Positions 18,847 through 27,889 are shown, counted from the stretch's first letter. The stretch: 64,000 nt of DNA from Mesonia profundi (GCF_031085155.1 NZ_JAVHUL010000002.1:1-64000), one strand, 5' to 3'. The notes: generated by a model from the sequence alone, not told the origin. A program made the numbers and translations.

Positions 18847-19041
18847 ATGGAAGGTACAGTTAAATTTTTCAATGAGTCTAAAGGATATGGATTCATTACC
18901 AACGAAGACACAGGAAATGACATTTTTGTTCACATTTCAGGTCTAGACGCCGAAAACCTAAATGAAGGTGATCGTGTTGAATACGAAGAAAGCGAAGGAA
19001 GAAAAGGATTGACGGCGACAAATGTTCGTCTCATCGACTAA
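18847..19041 (+). CDS. Cold-shock domain protein
   Basis: A 64-residue single CSD protein that binds single-stranded nucleic acid and acts as an RNA chaperone. RNP1 (SKGYGFI) and RNP2 (DIFVHIS) are intact. The short length is normal for CspA-type proteins. It is monocistronic with a strong terminator 22 bp after the stop. The AT-rich leader shows no certain promoter. Whether it is cold induced is not visible from sequence. Confidence 0.95.
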   Translation: MEGTVKFFNESKGYGFITNEDTGNDIFVHISGLDAENLNEGDRVEYEESEGRKGLTATNVRLID

Positions 19042-19063
19042 TACATATTTAGTATTGATTTTC

Positions 19064-19100
19064 AAAGCACCACTTTTTTTTAAAGTGGTGCTTTTATTTT
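19064..19100 (+). terminator. Terminator of the cold-shock gene
   Basis: AAAGCACCACTTT pairs with AAAGTGGTGCTTT around a T loop and is followed by TATTTT. This is a strong rightward intrinsic terminator. Confidence 0.9.
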
Positions 19101-19179
19101 ATAGCATATCTATTTAAGTTTAAGCGCCTTTAAATAGGAATTACCACTTTAATGCGAGTTAGCTATAATACAAAAAGAG

Positions 19180-19209
19180 TTGCGGATTAAATAAAAAGTA
19201 ATAACTTTG
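19180..19209 (+). promoter_or_regulatory. mazEF promoter
   Basis: TTG at 19180-19182 and TAACTTTG at 19202-19209, separated by 19 bp, fit the Bacteroidetes -33/-7 consensus closely. Transcription would start only about 10-15 bases before the antitoxin ATG at 19228. Confidence 0.75.
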
Positions 19210-19229
19210 TAGTCACAATATAAAGTTAT
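19201..19229. promoter_or_regulatory. Palindromic operator candidate at mazE
   Basis: ATAACTTT at 19201-19208 and AAAGTTAT at 19222-19229 form a perfect 8-bp inverted repeat with a 13-bp spacer. One arm contains most of the -7 box and the other enters the mazE start codon. This is where an autorepressing antitoxin would be expected to bind. Binding itself is inferred. Confidence 0.55.
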
Positions 19230-19473
19230 GGAAGCGTCAATAATAAAAATCGGAAATTCAAAAGGTTTGCGTTTGAGTAAAACTATTTTGGAAAAATATA
19301 ATATTAAAGATAAAGTGGAGATGATATTGGAAAAAGGACAAATCATATTAAAACCAATAGATAAACCACGGGAAAACTGGGAACAAGCATTTAAAAAGAT
19401 GCGAGAAAATGTCGATGATAAATTGCTTTTAAGTGATGTTTTTGAGGATGAAAATCTTGAAGAATGGAATTAA
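19228..19473 (+). CDS. MazE/AbrB-type antitoxin
   Basis: An 81-residue protein with the AbrB-like swapped-hairpin DNA-binding fold at the N-terminus (SIIKIGNSKGLRLSKTILEKY). The acidic C-terminal tail is the kind that wraps around the MazF toxin. It overlaps the following toxin gene by 10 bp, in the standard antitoxin-first order. A promoter and palindrome lie directly upstream, suggesting autorepression. It is a type II antitoxin by family and context; activity is not shown. Confidence 0.88.
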   Translation: MEASIIKIGNSKGLRLSKTILEKYNIKDKVEMILEKGQIILKPIDKPRENWEQAFKKMRENVDDKLLLSDVFEDENLEEWN

Positions 19474-19787
19474 AACAATATTTCATTGTACTTGTCAATC
19501 TTGACCCAACAATTGGTAGTGAAATCAAAAAGACTCGACCTTGCGTGATTGTTTCACCTAATGAAATGAACAAGTATTTAAACACGATTGTTGTAGCCCC
19601 AATGATAACAAACTTGAAAAAATATCCAACAAGAGTTGCCGTCGAACATAATAATAAAAATGGAATGCTTGCGATTGACCAAATTCGGACAATTGACAAA
19701 AAACGTATTTTAAAAAGATTTGATCAATTAACAAAATCAGAAATAAAAAGATGTAAAGAGATTATTCGAGAAACATTCGTTGATTGA
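19464..19787 (+). CDS. MazF/PemK-type endoribonuclease toxin
   Basis: A 107-residue MazF-like toxin expected to cut mRNA at short sequence motifs when freed from its antitoxin. The SH3-like barrel shows IVLVNLDPTIGSEIKKTRPCVIVSP at the N-terminus, with the conserved xRPC/VIVSP strand. VVAPMIT and AIDQIRTIDKKRI follow. Length is normal and the frame intact, so the system appears functional. Start ATG at 19464 overlaps the antitoxin gene, implying translational coupling. The cleavage motif cannot be predicted. Confidence 0.9.
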   Translation: MELKQYFIVLVNLDPTIGSEIKKTRPCVIVSPNEMNKYLNTIVVAPMITNLKKYPTRVAVEHNNKNGMLAIDQIRTIDKKRILKRFDQLTKSEIKRCKEIIRETFVD

Positions 19788-20041
19788 GAAAAGTACGAAT
19801 ACCAAGACCTTACAATAAATGGTGGGGTTCGGTTTGATTTTAAATTTTGATATGTTGTCATTTTTTTTTATTAATCCGCTAATAATCATACAAAAAATCG
19901 ATATAGAATCTTCGTATTTATGAGTTCAAAGAATTCAGCATATATAAAAGAGAATTGCTTATTTAGTCTCACATCTAATCTCTAATAGCAGAGCGGTCTA
20001 TTTTCTTAGTCAGACACGACTAATTTTATTACCTTTAGGTG

Positions 20042-20392
20042 ATGCAAAAAGAATGTTTAGAGTGTAAAGAAAGAATAGTAGGCAGGATTGATAAAAAATT
20101 CTGCAGCGATTACTGTCGCAATGCCTATAACAATCGGTTGAATAAAGACTCTAATAATTTAGTAAGAAATACCAATAACCGATTGCGTAAAAATTACCGC
20201 ATTCTTCAAGACCTCAACCCCGATAAAAAATCGAAAACCACCAAGTCCAAACTCTCTTCTTTAGGTTTTGATTTTGAATTGGTCACCAGCATTTATACCA
20301 CCAAAAAAGGCACTGTGTATTACTTTGTATATGATCAAGGTTACTTGCCCCTAGAAAACGAATATTACGCTTTAGTAAAGAGAACAGATTAA
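20042..20392 (+). CDS. Small zinc-ribbon protein (116 aa)
   Basis: The N-terminus has CLEC, then KKFCSDYC about 14 residues later, giving four cysteines that could bind zinc. A basic asparagine-rich helix and a C-terminal beta region follow. The function is unknown; the fingerprint resembles small nucleic-acid-associated zinc ribbons. Codons GTG (20039) and ATG (20042) are adjacent; ATG is chosen. TACCTTTA just upstream is one base from the -7 consensus, so the transcript may be almost leaderless. It ends 1 bp before the M28 peptidase gene and probably heads that operon. Confidence 0.75.
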   Translation: MQKECLECKERIVGRIDKKFCSDYCRNAYNNRLNKDSNNLVRNTNNRLRKNYRILQDLNPDKKSKTTKSKLSSLGFDFELVTSIYTTKKGTVYYFVYDQGYLPLENEYYALVKRTD

Positions 20393-20393
20393 G

Positions 20394-22697
20394 ATGAAAA
20401 CTACGATTAGCAGTATTTTAGTGCTCCTTCTCCTTGCGCTTATTTCCTACTTTAGCATCGTAGGTCTGCAACCATCAGCCACTTATTTTGAAGATCATAA
20501 TGACACTTCCTTTTCTACTTCTAATGCCTTAAAGCATGTCAAAGAAATTGGGAGTCGGCCGCATGCGATTGGTACCAAAGCACACAGCGAAGTGCGTAAT
20601 TACATCGTACAGGAGTTACAAGATTTAGATCTCGCGGTGCAAACTCAAAAAGGCTACGATTTTAATAACAACGGAGTGATAACGGCGCCAGAAAATATCA
20701 TCGCCAAAATAGAAGGAACCCACCCTGACCGGCCTGCGTTGTTGGTGATGACGCATTACGATAGTGCGGTACATTCTTCTCCGGGAGCTAGCGATGCCGC
20801 CTCTGGAGTGGGGGTAATTCTTGAAAGTTTACGGGTTTTCTTAGCTGAAAATACACCGCCTAAGAATGATGTAATCATTTGTTTTACCGATGGGGAAGAA
20901 GTCGGTTTAAGTGGCGCGGGACTCTTTGTAAAAGAACATCCTTGGGCCAGGAATATAGGCTTGGTATTAAATTTTGAAGCCCGCGGTAGTGGCGGTCCTT
21001 CCAATACAATTTTAGAAACCAACAGCGGAAATTCTAATTTAATCCAGGCTTTCGCCGAAGCAAATCCGCGTTTTCCTGTAGCCACTTCCTTAATGTATAG
21101 TGTATACAAAAAGCTACCTAATGATACCGATGCTACCGTTTTTAGGGAAGTGAACAATACGCCGAGTTTCTTTTTTGCTTTTATAGACGATCATTTTGAT
21201 TACCATACTGCTTTGGATACGCCCCAGAATCTTGATACAGCATCTTTGGTACATCAAGCCACTTATTTACAAGCGCTGCTGCCCTACTTTTCTCAGTTAG
21301 ATTTAAATACGCTTCACGCGGAAAAGGACGAAGTTTATTTTAATTTCTTCGGACTCGATCTAGTGCATTATCCTTTTGCTTGGATCATTCCCATGCTCGT
21401 TTTGGCTTGGCTTCTCTTTTTGGTTTTTTTCCTTTACGGAACAAGAAAAAAACTGCTTCTTTTATCTGAAGTTACCAAAGGATTCTGGCCATTACTGAAA
21501 TCTCTTTTCTTTGCGATTTTAACTACCTACGCAATCACTTTTGTGCTTCCAAAAATTTACGATTCGGTGTTGGAGAATGCCAATGATTTTCCGTTTAACG
21601 GTCATTTTTATATTGGAGTAGGCGTTGCCTTGACCTTAGCTTTCTTGTGTTACTTTTATAGAAAGTACGCTCCAAAAACTACCGAAGCCAATAAAGGCGC
21701 CATGGTTTCTTTTCTTTTTTTGTGGCTCATTATCCTCACGCTTATTGCTTTTGTACTCAAAGGCGCGGCTTATTTTATGATTCCGTTTTTCTTTAGCTTG
21801 GCTTCTTTTGTATTGTTGCTTTTTAATCAGAGAAACTCCTTTATACATTTGGTTTTGGGAATCCCTGCACTGGTTCTATTGGTGCCTTTGGTTCAGTTTT
21901 TTCCTATAGGTTTGGGCTTAAGTAAATTATTTATTAGTGCTTTGTTTGTCATTCTTATCTTCGGATTGTTGTGGCCGGTTATGGCGAGTTTAAAATTTAA
22001 AAAAGCCGGAGTTTTTGTCTTTGGTTTACTCGCGGTATTTTTATTTATCGTCGCGCATAGCAAATCCGGGTTTACTAAAGAGAGACCCAAACCCAACAGT
22101 TTGGTTTACCTCTTAGAAACAGATACTCAAAAAGCAAGTTGGAATACCTACGATTTGGTTTTAGATGATTATACCAAGCCTTATTTTGGGGAGAAAAATG
22201 TTCAAATGGATTCGGTGAGGTTTGATAGTAAATACCAAAGCCAATTTACCCATTCCGCGGCAGCGCCAAACCTAGAAGTTTCTGCAGCAGAGATTCAGGT
22301 AGAAAAAATAAGTGAGCAGCCAATCTTTACGGAATATGAGGTGAAAATAAGTCCGCAGCGAGAGGTGAAGCGCATAGAAATCTTTCTAGATCAGCAAGAG
22401 ACTATAGAAGAGTTACAAGTCAACGGAAAAAGCACGCCTTCACAACAAAAACCCTATTATAAAAACAGAACTTCGTCTAAATTACTCACCTATTATGCGG
22501 TAGATCGAGATACGTTGAGGTTGACGTTGAAGTTAAAAAACACAAATTCTCCTCCGATTTTAAAAGTCTATGAAGCTAGTTATGATCTGCTCGACCATAA
22601 AACCTTGAATATTACCCCCAGAAATGATAAGATGATGCCGCGTCCTTTTGTATTGAATGACGTGATCATCACCAAACAAAAAATACGCTTAGAATGA
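20394..22697 (+). CDS. M28 family zinc aminopeptidase, membrane-bound
   Basis: A 767-residue protein with an N-terminal membrane anchor (about residues 5-25), then an extracytoplasmic M28 peptidase domain (about 45-310). Around eight further hydrophobic segments (about 320-560) and a soluble C-terminal domain follow. Zinc and catalytic residues are visible in MTHYDSAVHSSPGASDAASG, TDGEEVGLSG, NFEARGSGG and HTALDTPQN. It likely releases N-terminal amino acids from peptides in the periplasm. It overlaps the next small gene by 4 bp (ATGA). The layout resembles Fxna-type ER peptidases, though the substrate is unknown. Confidence 0.9.
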   Translation: MKTTISSILVLLLLALISYFSIVGLQPSATYFEDHNDTSFSTSNALKHVKEIGSRPHAIGTKAHSEVRNYIVQELQDLDLAVQTQKGYDFNNNGVITAPENIIAKIEGTHPDRPALLVMTHYDSAVHSSPGASDAASGVGVILESLRVFLAENTPPKNDVIICFTDGEEVGLSGAGLFVKEHPWARNIGLVLNFEARGSGGPSNTILETNSGNSNLIQAFAEANPRFPVATSLMYSVYKKLPNDTDATVFREVNNTPSFFFAFIDDHFDYHTALDTPQNLDTASLVHQATYLQALLPYFSQLDLNTLHAEKDEVYFNFFGLDLVHYPFAWIIPMLVLAWLLFLVFFLYGTRKKLLLLSEVTKGFWPLLKSLFFAILTTYAITFVLPKIYDSVLENANDFPFNGHFYIGVGVALTLAFLCYFYRKYAPKTTEANKGAMVSFLFLWLIILTLIAFVLKGAAYFMIPFFFSLASFVLLLFNQRNSFIHLVLGIPALVLLVPLVQFFPIGLGLSKLFISALFVILIFGLLWPVMASLKFKKAGVFVFGLLAVFLFIVAHSKSGFTKERPKPNSLVYLLETDTQKASWNTYDLVLDDYTKPYFGEKNVQMDSVRFDSKYQSQFTHSAAAPNLEVSAAEIQVEKISEQPIFTEYEVKISPQREVKRIEIFLDQQETIEELQVNGKSTPSQQKPYYKNRTSSKLLTYYAVDRDTLRLTLKLKNTNSPPILKVYEASYDLLDHKTLNITPRNDKMMPRPFVLNDVIITKQKIRLE

Positions 22698-22894
22698 AAG
22701 AATACCTTTTTAAATACGGATTTCTATTTGGAGCTGTACCCGTTTCTCTCTTAACCGAACTGTGTTTTTACTTTTTCTATGAAACAGAATTTTCTATAAA
22801 ACGTCTCCTATTCTTATTGGTTTTCAACTCTTTCTTTTGGGTTGGGATTGCGTATGTTCAATGGAGAAAAAAACAACATAAAAATGAAGAATAA
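22694..22894 (+). CDS. Small membrane protein (66 aa)
   Basis: Two hydrophobic segments (about residues 9-28 and 36-55) with a short basic C-terminal tail. The start overlaps the M28 stop as ATGA, and its end overlaps the next gene by 11 bp, so it is tightly embedded in an operon. No domain is recognised. Confidence 0.7.
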   Translation: MKEYLFKYGFLFGAVPVSLLTELCFYFFYETEFSIKRLLFLLVFNSFFWVGIAYVQWRKKQHKNEE

Positions 22895-23690
22895 AATAGC
22901 GATTTTAGGATGTGGTTGGCTGGGATTTCCCTTAGCTCAAAAACTAGTAAAAGAAGGATACGATGTAAAAGGAACGACTACGACTTCTGGTAAATTAGAA
23001 AAGTTAGAAGAAGCAGGAATCCAGTCTTTTCTTATTTCCTTAACGGAAGAAAAAGTAACAGGAAATACAAAAGATTTCCTTAGTAATATTGAAACCTTGA
23101 TCATTGATATTCCGCCGGGATTGCGCCGCAACCCGAATGAAGATTTTGTAAAAAAAATGAAAAATTTCTTGACGGAAGTAGAAAAAAGTGATGTCAAAAA
23201 TGTGGTCTATGTAAGTTCTACTTCGGTTTTTGAAGGTGATGATACCATCCCAGTTTTTAGTGAGAGCGATAAGCCAAATGGAAGTTCTTTTAAAGCACAA
23301 CAATTGATTGCTGTAGAAGGACTTTGGCAAAACCACGCGGCTTTTTTAAGTGCGGTAGTTCGTTTTGGTGGCTTGGTTGGCGAAGACAGGCATCCTGCCA
23401 AATACTTGGCGGGGAAAAAAAATGTAAAGAATCCCCAAGCGCCAGTAAATATGATTGCTCAAAAAGATGCAGTAGAGTTGCTTCTTCAATGGGTGAAGAA
23501 TCCCGTTGCCGGAATTTTTCACGGGGTTTATCCAGATCATCCAAGCCGAGAAGTTTATTATTCCGCGAAAGCGAAAGAAAAAGGCTTAGCTACCCCTCAT
23601 TTCAATACCAAAGAAACCTCTAAAGGAAAACAGATAAGTTCTAAAGAAACCTCTAAAACATTAGATTTTGTTTTTCAACATCGGCCATAA
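22884..23690 (+). CDS. NAD(P)-binding sugar-epimerase-like oxidoreductase
   Basis: A 268-residue Rossmann-fold protein resembling YeeZ-like members of the extended SDR group. The dinucleotide motif is ILGCGWLGFPLA, and VVYVSSTSVFEGD precedes the catalytic region, which lacks an obvious YxxxK. The substrate is unknown. I start at ATG 22884, because that places the nucleotide-binding strand at residue 4; an earlier in-frame ATG at 22842 lies inside the preceding gene and adds a poor N-terminus. An exact TTCCGCGAAAGCG word occurs inside the gene at 23561. Confidence 0.85.
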   Translation: MKNKIAILGCGWLGFPLAQKLVKEGYDVKGTTTTSGKLEKLEEAGIQSFLISLTEEKVTGNTKDFLSNIETLIIDIPPGLRRNPNEDFVKKMKNFLTEVEKSDVKNVVYVSSTSVFEGDDTIPVFSESDKPNGSSFKAQQLIAVEGLWQNHAAFLSAVVRFGGLVGEDRHPAKYLAGKKNVKNPQAPVNMIAQKDAVELLLQWVKNPVAGIFHGVYPDHPSREVYYSAKAKEKGLATPHFNTKETSKGKQISSKETSKTLDFVFQHRP

Positions 23691-23896
23691 CTCTAAGAGC
23701 TTTGCTAATAAGAATCATGCTTACCATTTTCGTCTTATGAAGAGTTGAAAAGCTAAATCTGAGCGAGGTTTGCGATACGGGAAACAATTTATTTTAGTTA
23801 AAATGCGGTATAAAATTAATTATTTGTAATAAAAATTACATACTTACTTTTTAAAGCTATTTTTAAGTAGTATAACTAACTTCTTATTCATTCCTT

Positions 23897-24820
23897 ATGC
23901 AAAAAATTACAACCGCAATTTTGTTTTTGTTCAGCTTAACGTGCTTTTCTCAAACCACTCAAATAACTGATCCTAATTTTGAAAAAACTTTAATCGATTT
24001 AGGAATCGATAGTGATGGGATTGTTAATGGGCAAGTACTTACTTCAGATATCGCCCAAGTTACGCATTTGGATTTAAGTACCTCTAATCATTTGCCAATT
24101 GAGACGCTAACTACAGGCGTCTCTTGGAATAAAAGTCTAAAAGGCTTCACCTCTCTAAAAGTTTTAAATGTTAGTGGTATAGGATATTGGGGAGGTATTT
24201 ATGATGTAGCCCCTGTATTAGATCTCACAGAAGTAACCAATTTAGAAGAATTGTATTTTACGAATACTGGGACTGATTTTATGAATGAAATTTATGTTAT
24301 TTTTTTAGGAAACAATCCCAATTTAAAAGTGATAGAGAGTTTTGATACAGGTCGTTTATCTACTATAGATTTAAAAGGGAGTGATTTAAATACCATCAAT
24401 TTAAATATAAATTTAGAAGGAGATACTAATGATTTTGGATGTTGTGGAAATATATGTGTGAATGTTACTAATCCCGTAGATGCACAAAATGAACAAGGTC
24501 TTTATGCCAACTGGAATGTAATCTATACTAATAATAGCGGACTTTCCATTACCTATTCAGATGATTGTGATTTATTTTTTGATATTAAAAATCACGAGTT
24601 AAAAGCTATTAAAATCTACCCCAATCCTGTAACTAGTAATTTGTACATCGAGACAACACAAAACTATGAACAAGTAGAAATCTTCACCCTGCAAGGAAGA
24701 TTGATAAAAAGCTTTTTGCCGCAAGAACTTTACAACATCGCAGAATTGCCAAGCGGTCTGTATTTTGTAAAGGTAAAAAGCAAAAACAGAGAGACTATCC
24801 AAAAACTGATTAAGAATTGA
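23897..24820 (+). CDS. Secreted LRR-like protein with type IX sorting domain
   Basis: A 307-residue exported protein with a signal peptide ending near CFSQT. A leucine-rich-repeat-like middle follows (LTSDIAQVTHLDLSTS, LTEVTNLEELYFTNTG). The C-terminal T9SS type A domain starts at IKIYPNPVTSNLYI and ends LPSGLYFVKVKSKNRETIQKLIKN. It is likely carried to the surface by the type IX system, of which PorZ at 11.6 kb is one component. The function of the repeat region is unknown. It is a single gene whose end faces the M13 peptidase. Confidence 0.88.
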   Translation: MQKITTAILFLFSLTCFSQTTQITDPNFEKTLIDLGIDSDGIVNGQVLTSDIAQVTHLDLSTSNHLPIETLTTGVSWNKSLKGFTSLKVLNVSGIGYWGGIYDVAPVLDLTEVTNLEELYFTNTGTDFMNEIYVIFLGNNPNLKVIESFDTGRLSTIDLKGSDLNTINLNINLEGDTNDFGCCGNICVNVTNPVDAQNEQGLYANWNVIYTNNSGLSITYSDDCDLFFDIKNHELKAIKIYPNPVTSNLYIETTQNYEQVEIFTLQGRLIKSFLPQELYNIAELPSGLYFVKVKSKNRETIQKLIKN

Positions 24821-24832
24821 GATTTATAGCAT

Positions 24833-24864
24833 AAAAAACTGCTCGCAATGAATTACGAGCAGTT
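24833..24864 (-). terminator. Terminator of the M13 peptidase gene
   Basis: Read on the minus strand, AACTGCTCG and CGAGCAGTT pair and are followed by a T-run (the A-run at 24834-24838). The hairpin also stands after the T9SS-sorted gene on the plus strand but lacks a strong T-run there. Confidence 0.75.
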
Positions 24865-24918
24865 AATAAATTAATTTGGACAAGAAACTAAGTCTAATTA
24901 TATTTCTCTAGTCTATTA

Positions 24919-26997
24919 CTACCAAATAACAACCCTGTCTTTTGGTGCTATATACATAGAATCTCCTTCTTTAATATCAAAAGCTTTATAGAAAGCTTCT
25001 ACATTTTGTAAAGGCACATAAGCTCTGTATTGTCCTGGAGAATGCGGATCTGTTTTTACTTGAGAGCGTAAAGCTTCCTCTCTTACTTTGGTTCTCCATA
25101 CGGTAGCCCAAGAAAGAAAGAAACGTTGTTCTGGCGTGTAACCATCAATTTTTTCTGGTCTTCCGTGCTCGTCAAAATAACGTTGTAAACCATCATAAGC
25201 AGCAAGAACACCACCTAAATCTCCAATGTTTTCTCCCAAGGTGAATTTCCCATTGATGTAAACAGAATCCAAGACTTCAATATCACTGTATTGAGTGGCT
25301 AACTTTTCACCACGTTTAGTGAATTCTTCCAAATCTTTATCGGTCCACCAGTTGTTTAAGTTTCCGTCTGAGTCAAAACGCGCTCCGCTATCATCAAAAG
25401 CGTGAGAGATTTCGTGTCCAATTACAGCTCCAATTCCACCATAATTTACAGCAGCATCTGCTTTGTAATCGTAAAAAGGAGGTTGTAAAATCGCCGCTGG
25501 AAATACGATTTCGTTAAACATCGGGTTAAAATAAGCATTCACCGTTTGTGGAGACATTCCCCATTTAGTCTTATCTACAGGCTCGTTAATTTCAGAAAGA
25601 TTTTTCTTATAACTCCAGTCAGAAACGGCAACCATATTTGCATAGTATCCGTTTTCTTTATTCACTGCTAATTTGGAGTAATCTTCAAACTCATCTGGAT
25701 ATCCAATTTTTACCGTAAACTTGTCTAATTTCTTGATCGCTTTTAACTTGGTGCTATCGCTCATCCAATCTAATTTTTCAATACGATCTTGGTAAGAAGC
25801 AATCACATTAGCAATCATTTCTTCGGCTTTTGCCTTAGCTTCTGGAGGAAATTTTTCATCTACATATAATTGTCCTAAAGCTTCTCCAATGGTATTGTTT
25901 ACCGTAGATAAAGCGCGTTCATCTGCAGGAAGTTGCTTTTTAGCGCCGTTTAAACGTTTGCTATAAAAGTCCCAGTTTGCTTTGTCCAATTCGGTTGTCA
26001 ACATACCAGCAGCATCATTTACCGTAGCCCAACGCGTTAAGGTTTTGATCAATTCGATATCGCCTTCAGCTAAAATAGATTGCAACTCTTTCATATATTT
26101 AGGTTGCATTACGATTACCGTATCAATATCTTTTTCAACCCCTAAATCGTCAAAATACTTTTCCCATTGTATAGCAGGAACCATTTTTTGAAGTTCGGCG
26201 ATCGAACGCGGATTGTTGAATTTTCTAAAGTCACGACTCTCCACTTTGTCTAAACGTGGTGTAGCTAAACGCGTTTCAAAAGCTAAAACAGCATCGGCTT
26301 GTTCTTTTGCTGAAGCTTCTTCCTCGCCAATAAGTTGTAACATACGAGCGATATGCGCTTTGTAGTCCTCTCTAATTTCTTTAGATTCACTATCTGTATT
26401 GGTGTAATAATCACGATCTGGCAATCCTAAACCGCCCGTAGAAAGGTAAGCAGAATTCATATCAGAATTTGAAGGATTAGAATAAGCTCCTAAACCAAAA
26501 AACGGACTCGAAATCGTGTTAGGATTTTTAGCCATCACTTCTTGCAAATCGCTAACGCTCTTGATAGATTCGATTTTCTCTAATGCTGGTTGTAGCGGAG
26601 TTAAACCTGCCTTATCTCTAGCGGCCATATCTAGCTTAGATTCAAATAAGAAGATGGCTTTAGCTTGATCGGTATCAGCAGCGTAAGCGCCGCTATCTTG
26701 AGCTTTCTTAATAATTGCCAAAACATCTTTTACAGTGCTTTGTCTAAGTACTTGAAAACCTCCCCAAGAAGTTCTATCGTCGGGAATTTGGGTATCTTTC
26801 ATCCAAGTCCCATTCACATAATTGTAAAAATCGTCTTTCGGACTTACTAAAGTATCCATGTACTCTAATTCGATACCGGGATTTTTTTGTTCGGCTTGTG
26901 CTAGGTCTTTATCTGTTTTAGAACCTTCTTCTTTACAAGAAAGAACTGCAAAAGATGCCGCAGCCACAAGTAAACTTTGTTTAATTGTTATTTTCAT
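24919..26997 (-). CDS. M13 family (neprilysin-like) metallopeptidase lipoprotein
   Basis: A 692-residue zinc endopeptidase. The lipobox AVLSC at residues 17-21 follows a short signal, so it should be anchored to a membrane. The catalytic HExxH is in IGHEISHAFDDSGARFD (about residue 530). The third ligand glutamate is in GENIGDLGG about 60 residues later, and NAYFNP-type substrate-binding residues sit before HExxH. Length is normal for M13. It is a single gene ended by the terminator at 24833-24864, and probably degrades small peptides in the periplasm or at the surface. Confidence 0.94.
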   Translation of the reverse strand: MKITIKQSLLVAAASFAVLSCKEEGSKTDKDLAQAEQKNPGIELEYMDTLVSPKDDFYNYVNGTWMKDTQIPDDRTSWGGFQVLRQSTVKDVLAIIKKAQDSGAYAADTDQAKAIFLFESKLDMAARDKAGLTPLQPALEKIESIKSVSDLQEVMAKNPNTISSPFFGLGAYSNPSNSDMNSAYLSTGGLGLPDRDYYTNTDSESKEIREDYKAHIARMLQLIGEEEASAKEQADAVLAFETRLATPRLDKVESRDFRKFNNPRSIAELQKMVPAIQWEKYFDDLGVEKDIDTVIVMQPKYMKELQSILAEGDIELIKTLTRWATVNDAAGMLTTELDKANWDFYSKRLNGAKKQLPADERALSTVNNTIGEALGQLYVDEKFPPEAKAKAEEMIANVIASYQDRIEKLDWMSDSTKLKAIKKLDKFTVKIGYPDEFEDYSKLAVNKENGYYANMVAVSDWSYKKNLSEINEPVDKTKWGMSPQTVNAYFNPMFNEIVFPAAILQPPFYDYKADAAVNYGGIGAVIGHEISHAFDDSGARFDSDGNLNNWWTDKDLEEFTKRGEKLATQYSDIEVLDSVYINGKFTLGENIGDLGGVLAAYDGLQRYFDEHGRPEKIDGYTPEQRFFLSWATVWRTKVREEALRSQVKTDPHSPGQYRAYVPLQNVEAFYKAFDIKEGDSMYIAPKDRVVIW

Positions 26998-27047
26998 GAG
27001 TTGATTATTTTAGGTATTAGTAATTGTGTTCGTTAAATTGTTACAGG

Positions 27048-27293
27048 TTATGGTCTTGTTTTTAGTTTTTTTATAAATTTTGATTCAAAATCTTTTCTTT
27101 CCCAGTTTTCAGTAGGGTCGGTGCCAATAAAGATGGCATCTTTGGTCATTAAAGAAAAGTAAGCTTCATCATTTGCTTCGGCGGCAGCCTGATGCCAATC
27201 ATCTACTACGCGATTAATCTGCTTCTGTGCGTTTTGCGCAGAAAGCTGGAAATTTAGTCCTACAAAAAGAATTAAAAAAGTGAACGTTCTCAT
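27048..27293 (-). pseudogene. Truncated NTF2/DUF4440-like gene
   Basis: The 81-residue product has a signal peptide (to about LSAQN) and then the first half of a SnoaL/DUF4440-like fold (VDDWHQAAAEANDEAYFSLMTKDAIFIGTDPTENW). Homologues usually run to roughly 140-160 residues. The sequence leaves the family pattern after DFES, reads FIKKLKTRP and stops, and no C-terminal half is found before the M13 gene, so a deletion is likelier than a frameshift. The start overlaps the stop of the upstream lipoprotein gene (ATGA). It may still be translated as a short exported peptide. Confidence 0.6.
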
Positions 27294-27889
27294 GAGATGC
27301 TGTCTTTTTTAAGTTCAAGTTGCTGAATGCTGTCTTGCGTTTGGATTCTTTTTTCTATTTCTTCTTCAAATTCTTCCAAGGTTTTGAGGAAGACCTCATT
27401 CAGCTGTGTTTTTAAATTCTGAAAGGCAATCATCAACTCTTTCGCCTCTTCAGTAATGAGCGCATTGTCAAAATTGGTTTTTGAAGTTTCTTGTACCAAC
27501 ACACTGGCTTTGGTGTACAGCACATTGATCCTTGCTTTAATAGGGATTTCTCTAAAAATAGGCGGAATTGTAGAGATTAAGCCCGCGCTGGTTTCTTTTA
27601 AGTTATTACTGCTGTTCACAATTTCCTGAATACTCGAATTTTGAATATCGGCGATTTCATTTTGGAAGGTTAGAAATTCTGGCCATTGGGATACGCTGTC
27701 TCTCGCTTCCGCGGAAAGCGAAACATTCATAATATCAGCTATTTTTACACTTTCTTTCAGTTGAGCCGCTTTCTTCTCCTGAAAGCTTTCCAATGCTTTT
27801 TGCTGCTTTTCCTCTTCATTACAACCTGTCCATAAAACAATGGGGAGAAGAAACAATAACTTAAAAAATAGAGATTTAAGGTTTTTCAT
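27290..27889 (-). CDS. Hypothetical helical lipoprotein (199 aa)
   Basis: The protein has a signal peptide ending in VLWTGC and then a long, mostly helical, highly charged body rich in Glu, Lys and Gln. It lacks known motifs. I start at ATG 27889 (MKNLKSLFF), since the upstream in-frame ATG at 27937 would add a polar 16-residue segment before the signal. It overlaps the truncated NTF2-like gene by 4 bp, so both share a transcript. A CGCTTCCGCGGAAAGCG word lies within it at 27704-27720. Confidence 0.75.
   Translation of the reverse strand: MKNLKSLFFKLLFLLPIVLWTGCNEEEKQQKALESFQEKKAAQLKESVKIADIMNVSLSAEARDSVSQWPEFLTFQNEIADIQNSSIQEIVNSSNNLKETSAGLISTIPPIFREIPIKARINVLYTKASVLVQETSKTNFDNALITEEAKELMIAFQNLKTQLNEVFLKTLEEFEEEIEKRIQTQDSIQQLELKKDSIS

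Noticed and set aside
22842-22883. Earlier start for the YeeZ-like oxidoreductase
   Set aside because: It would lie inside the preceding small membrane gene and gives an unlikely N-terminus.
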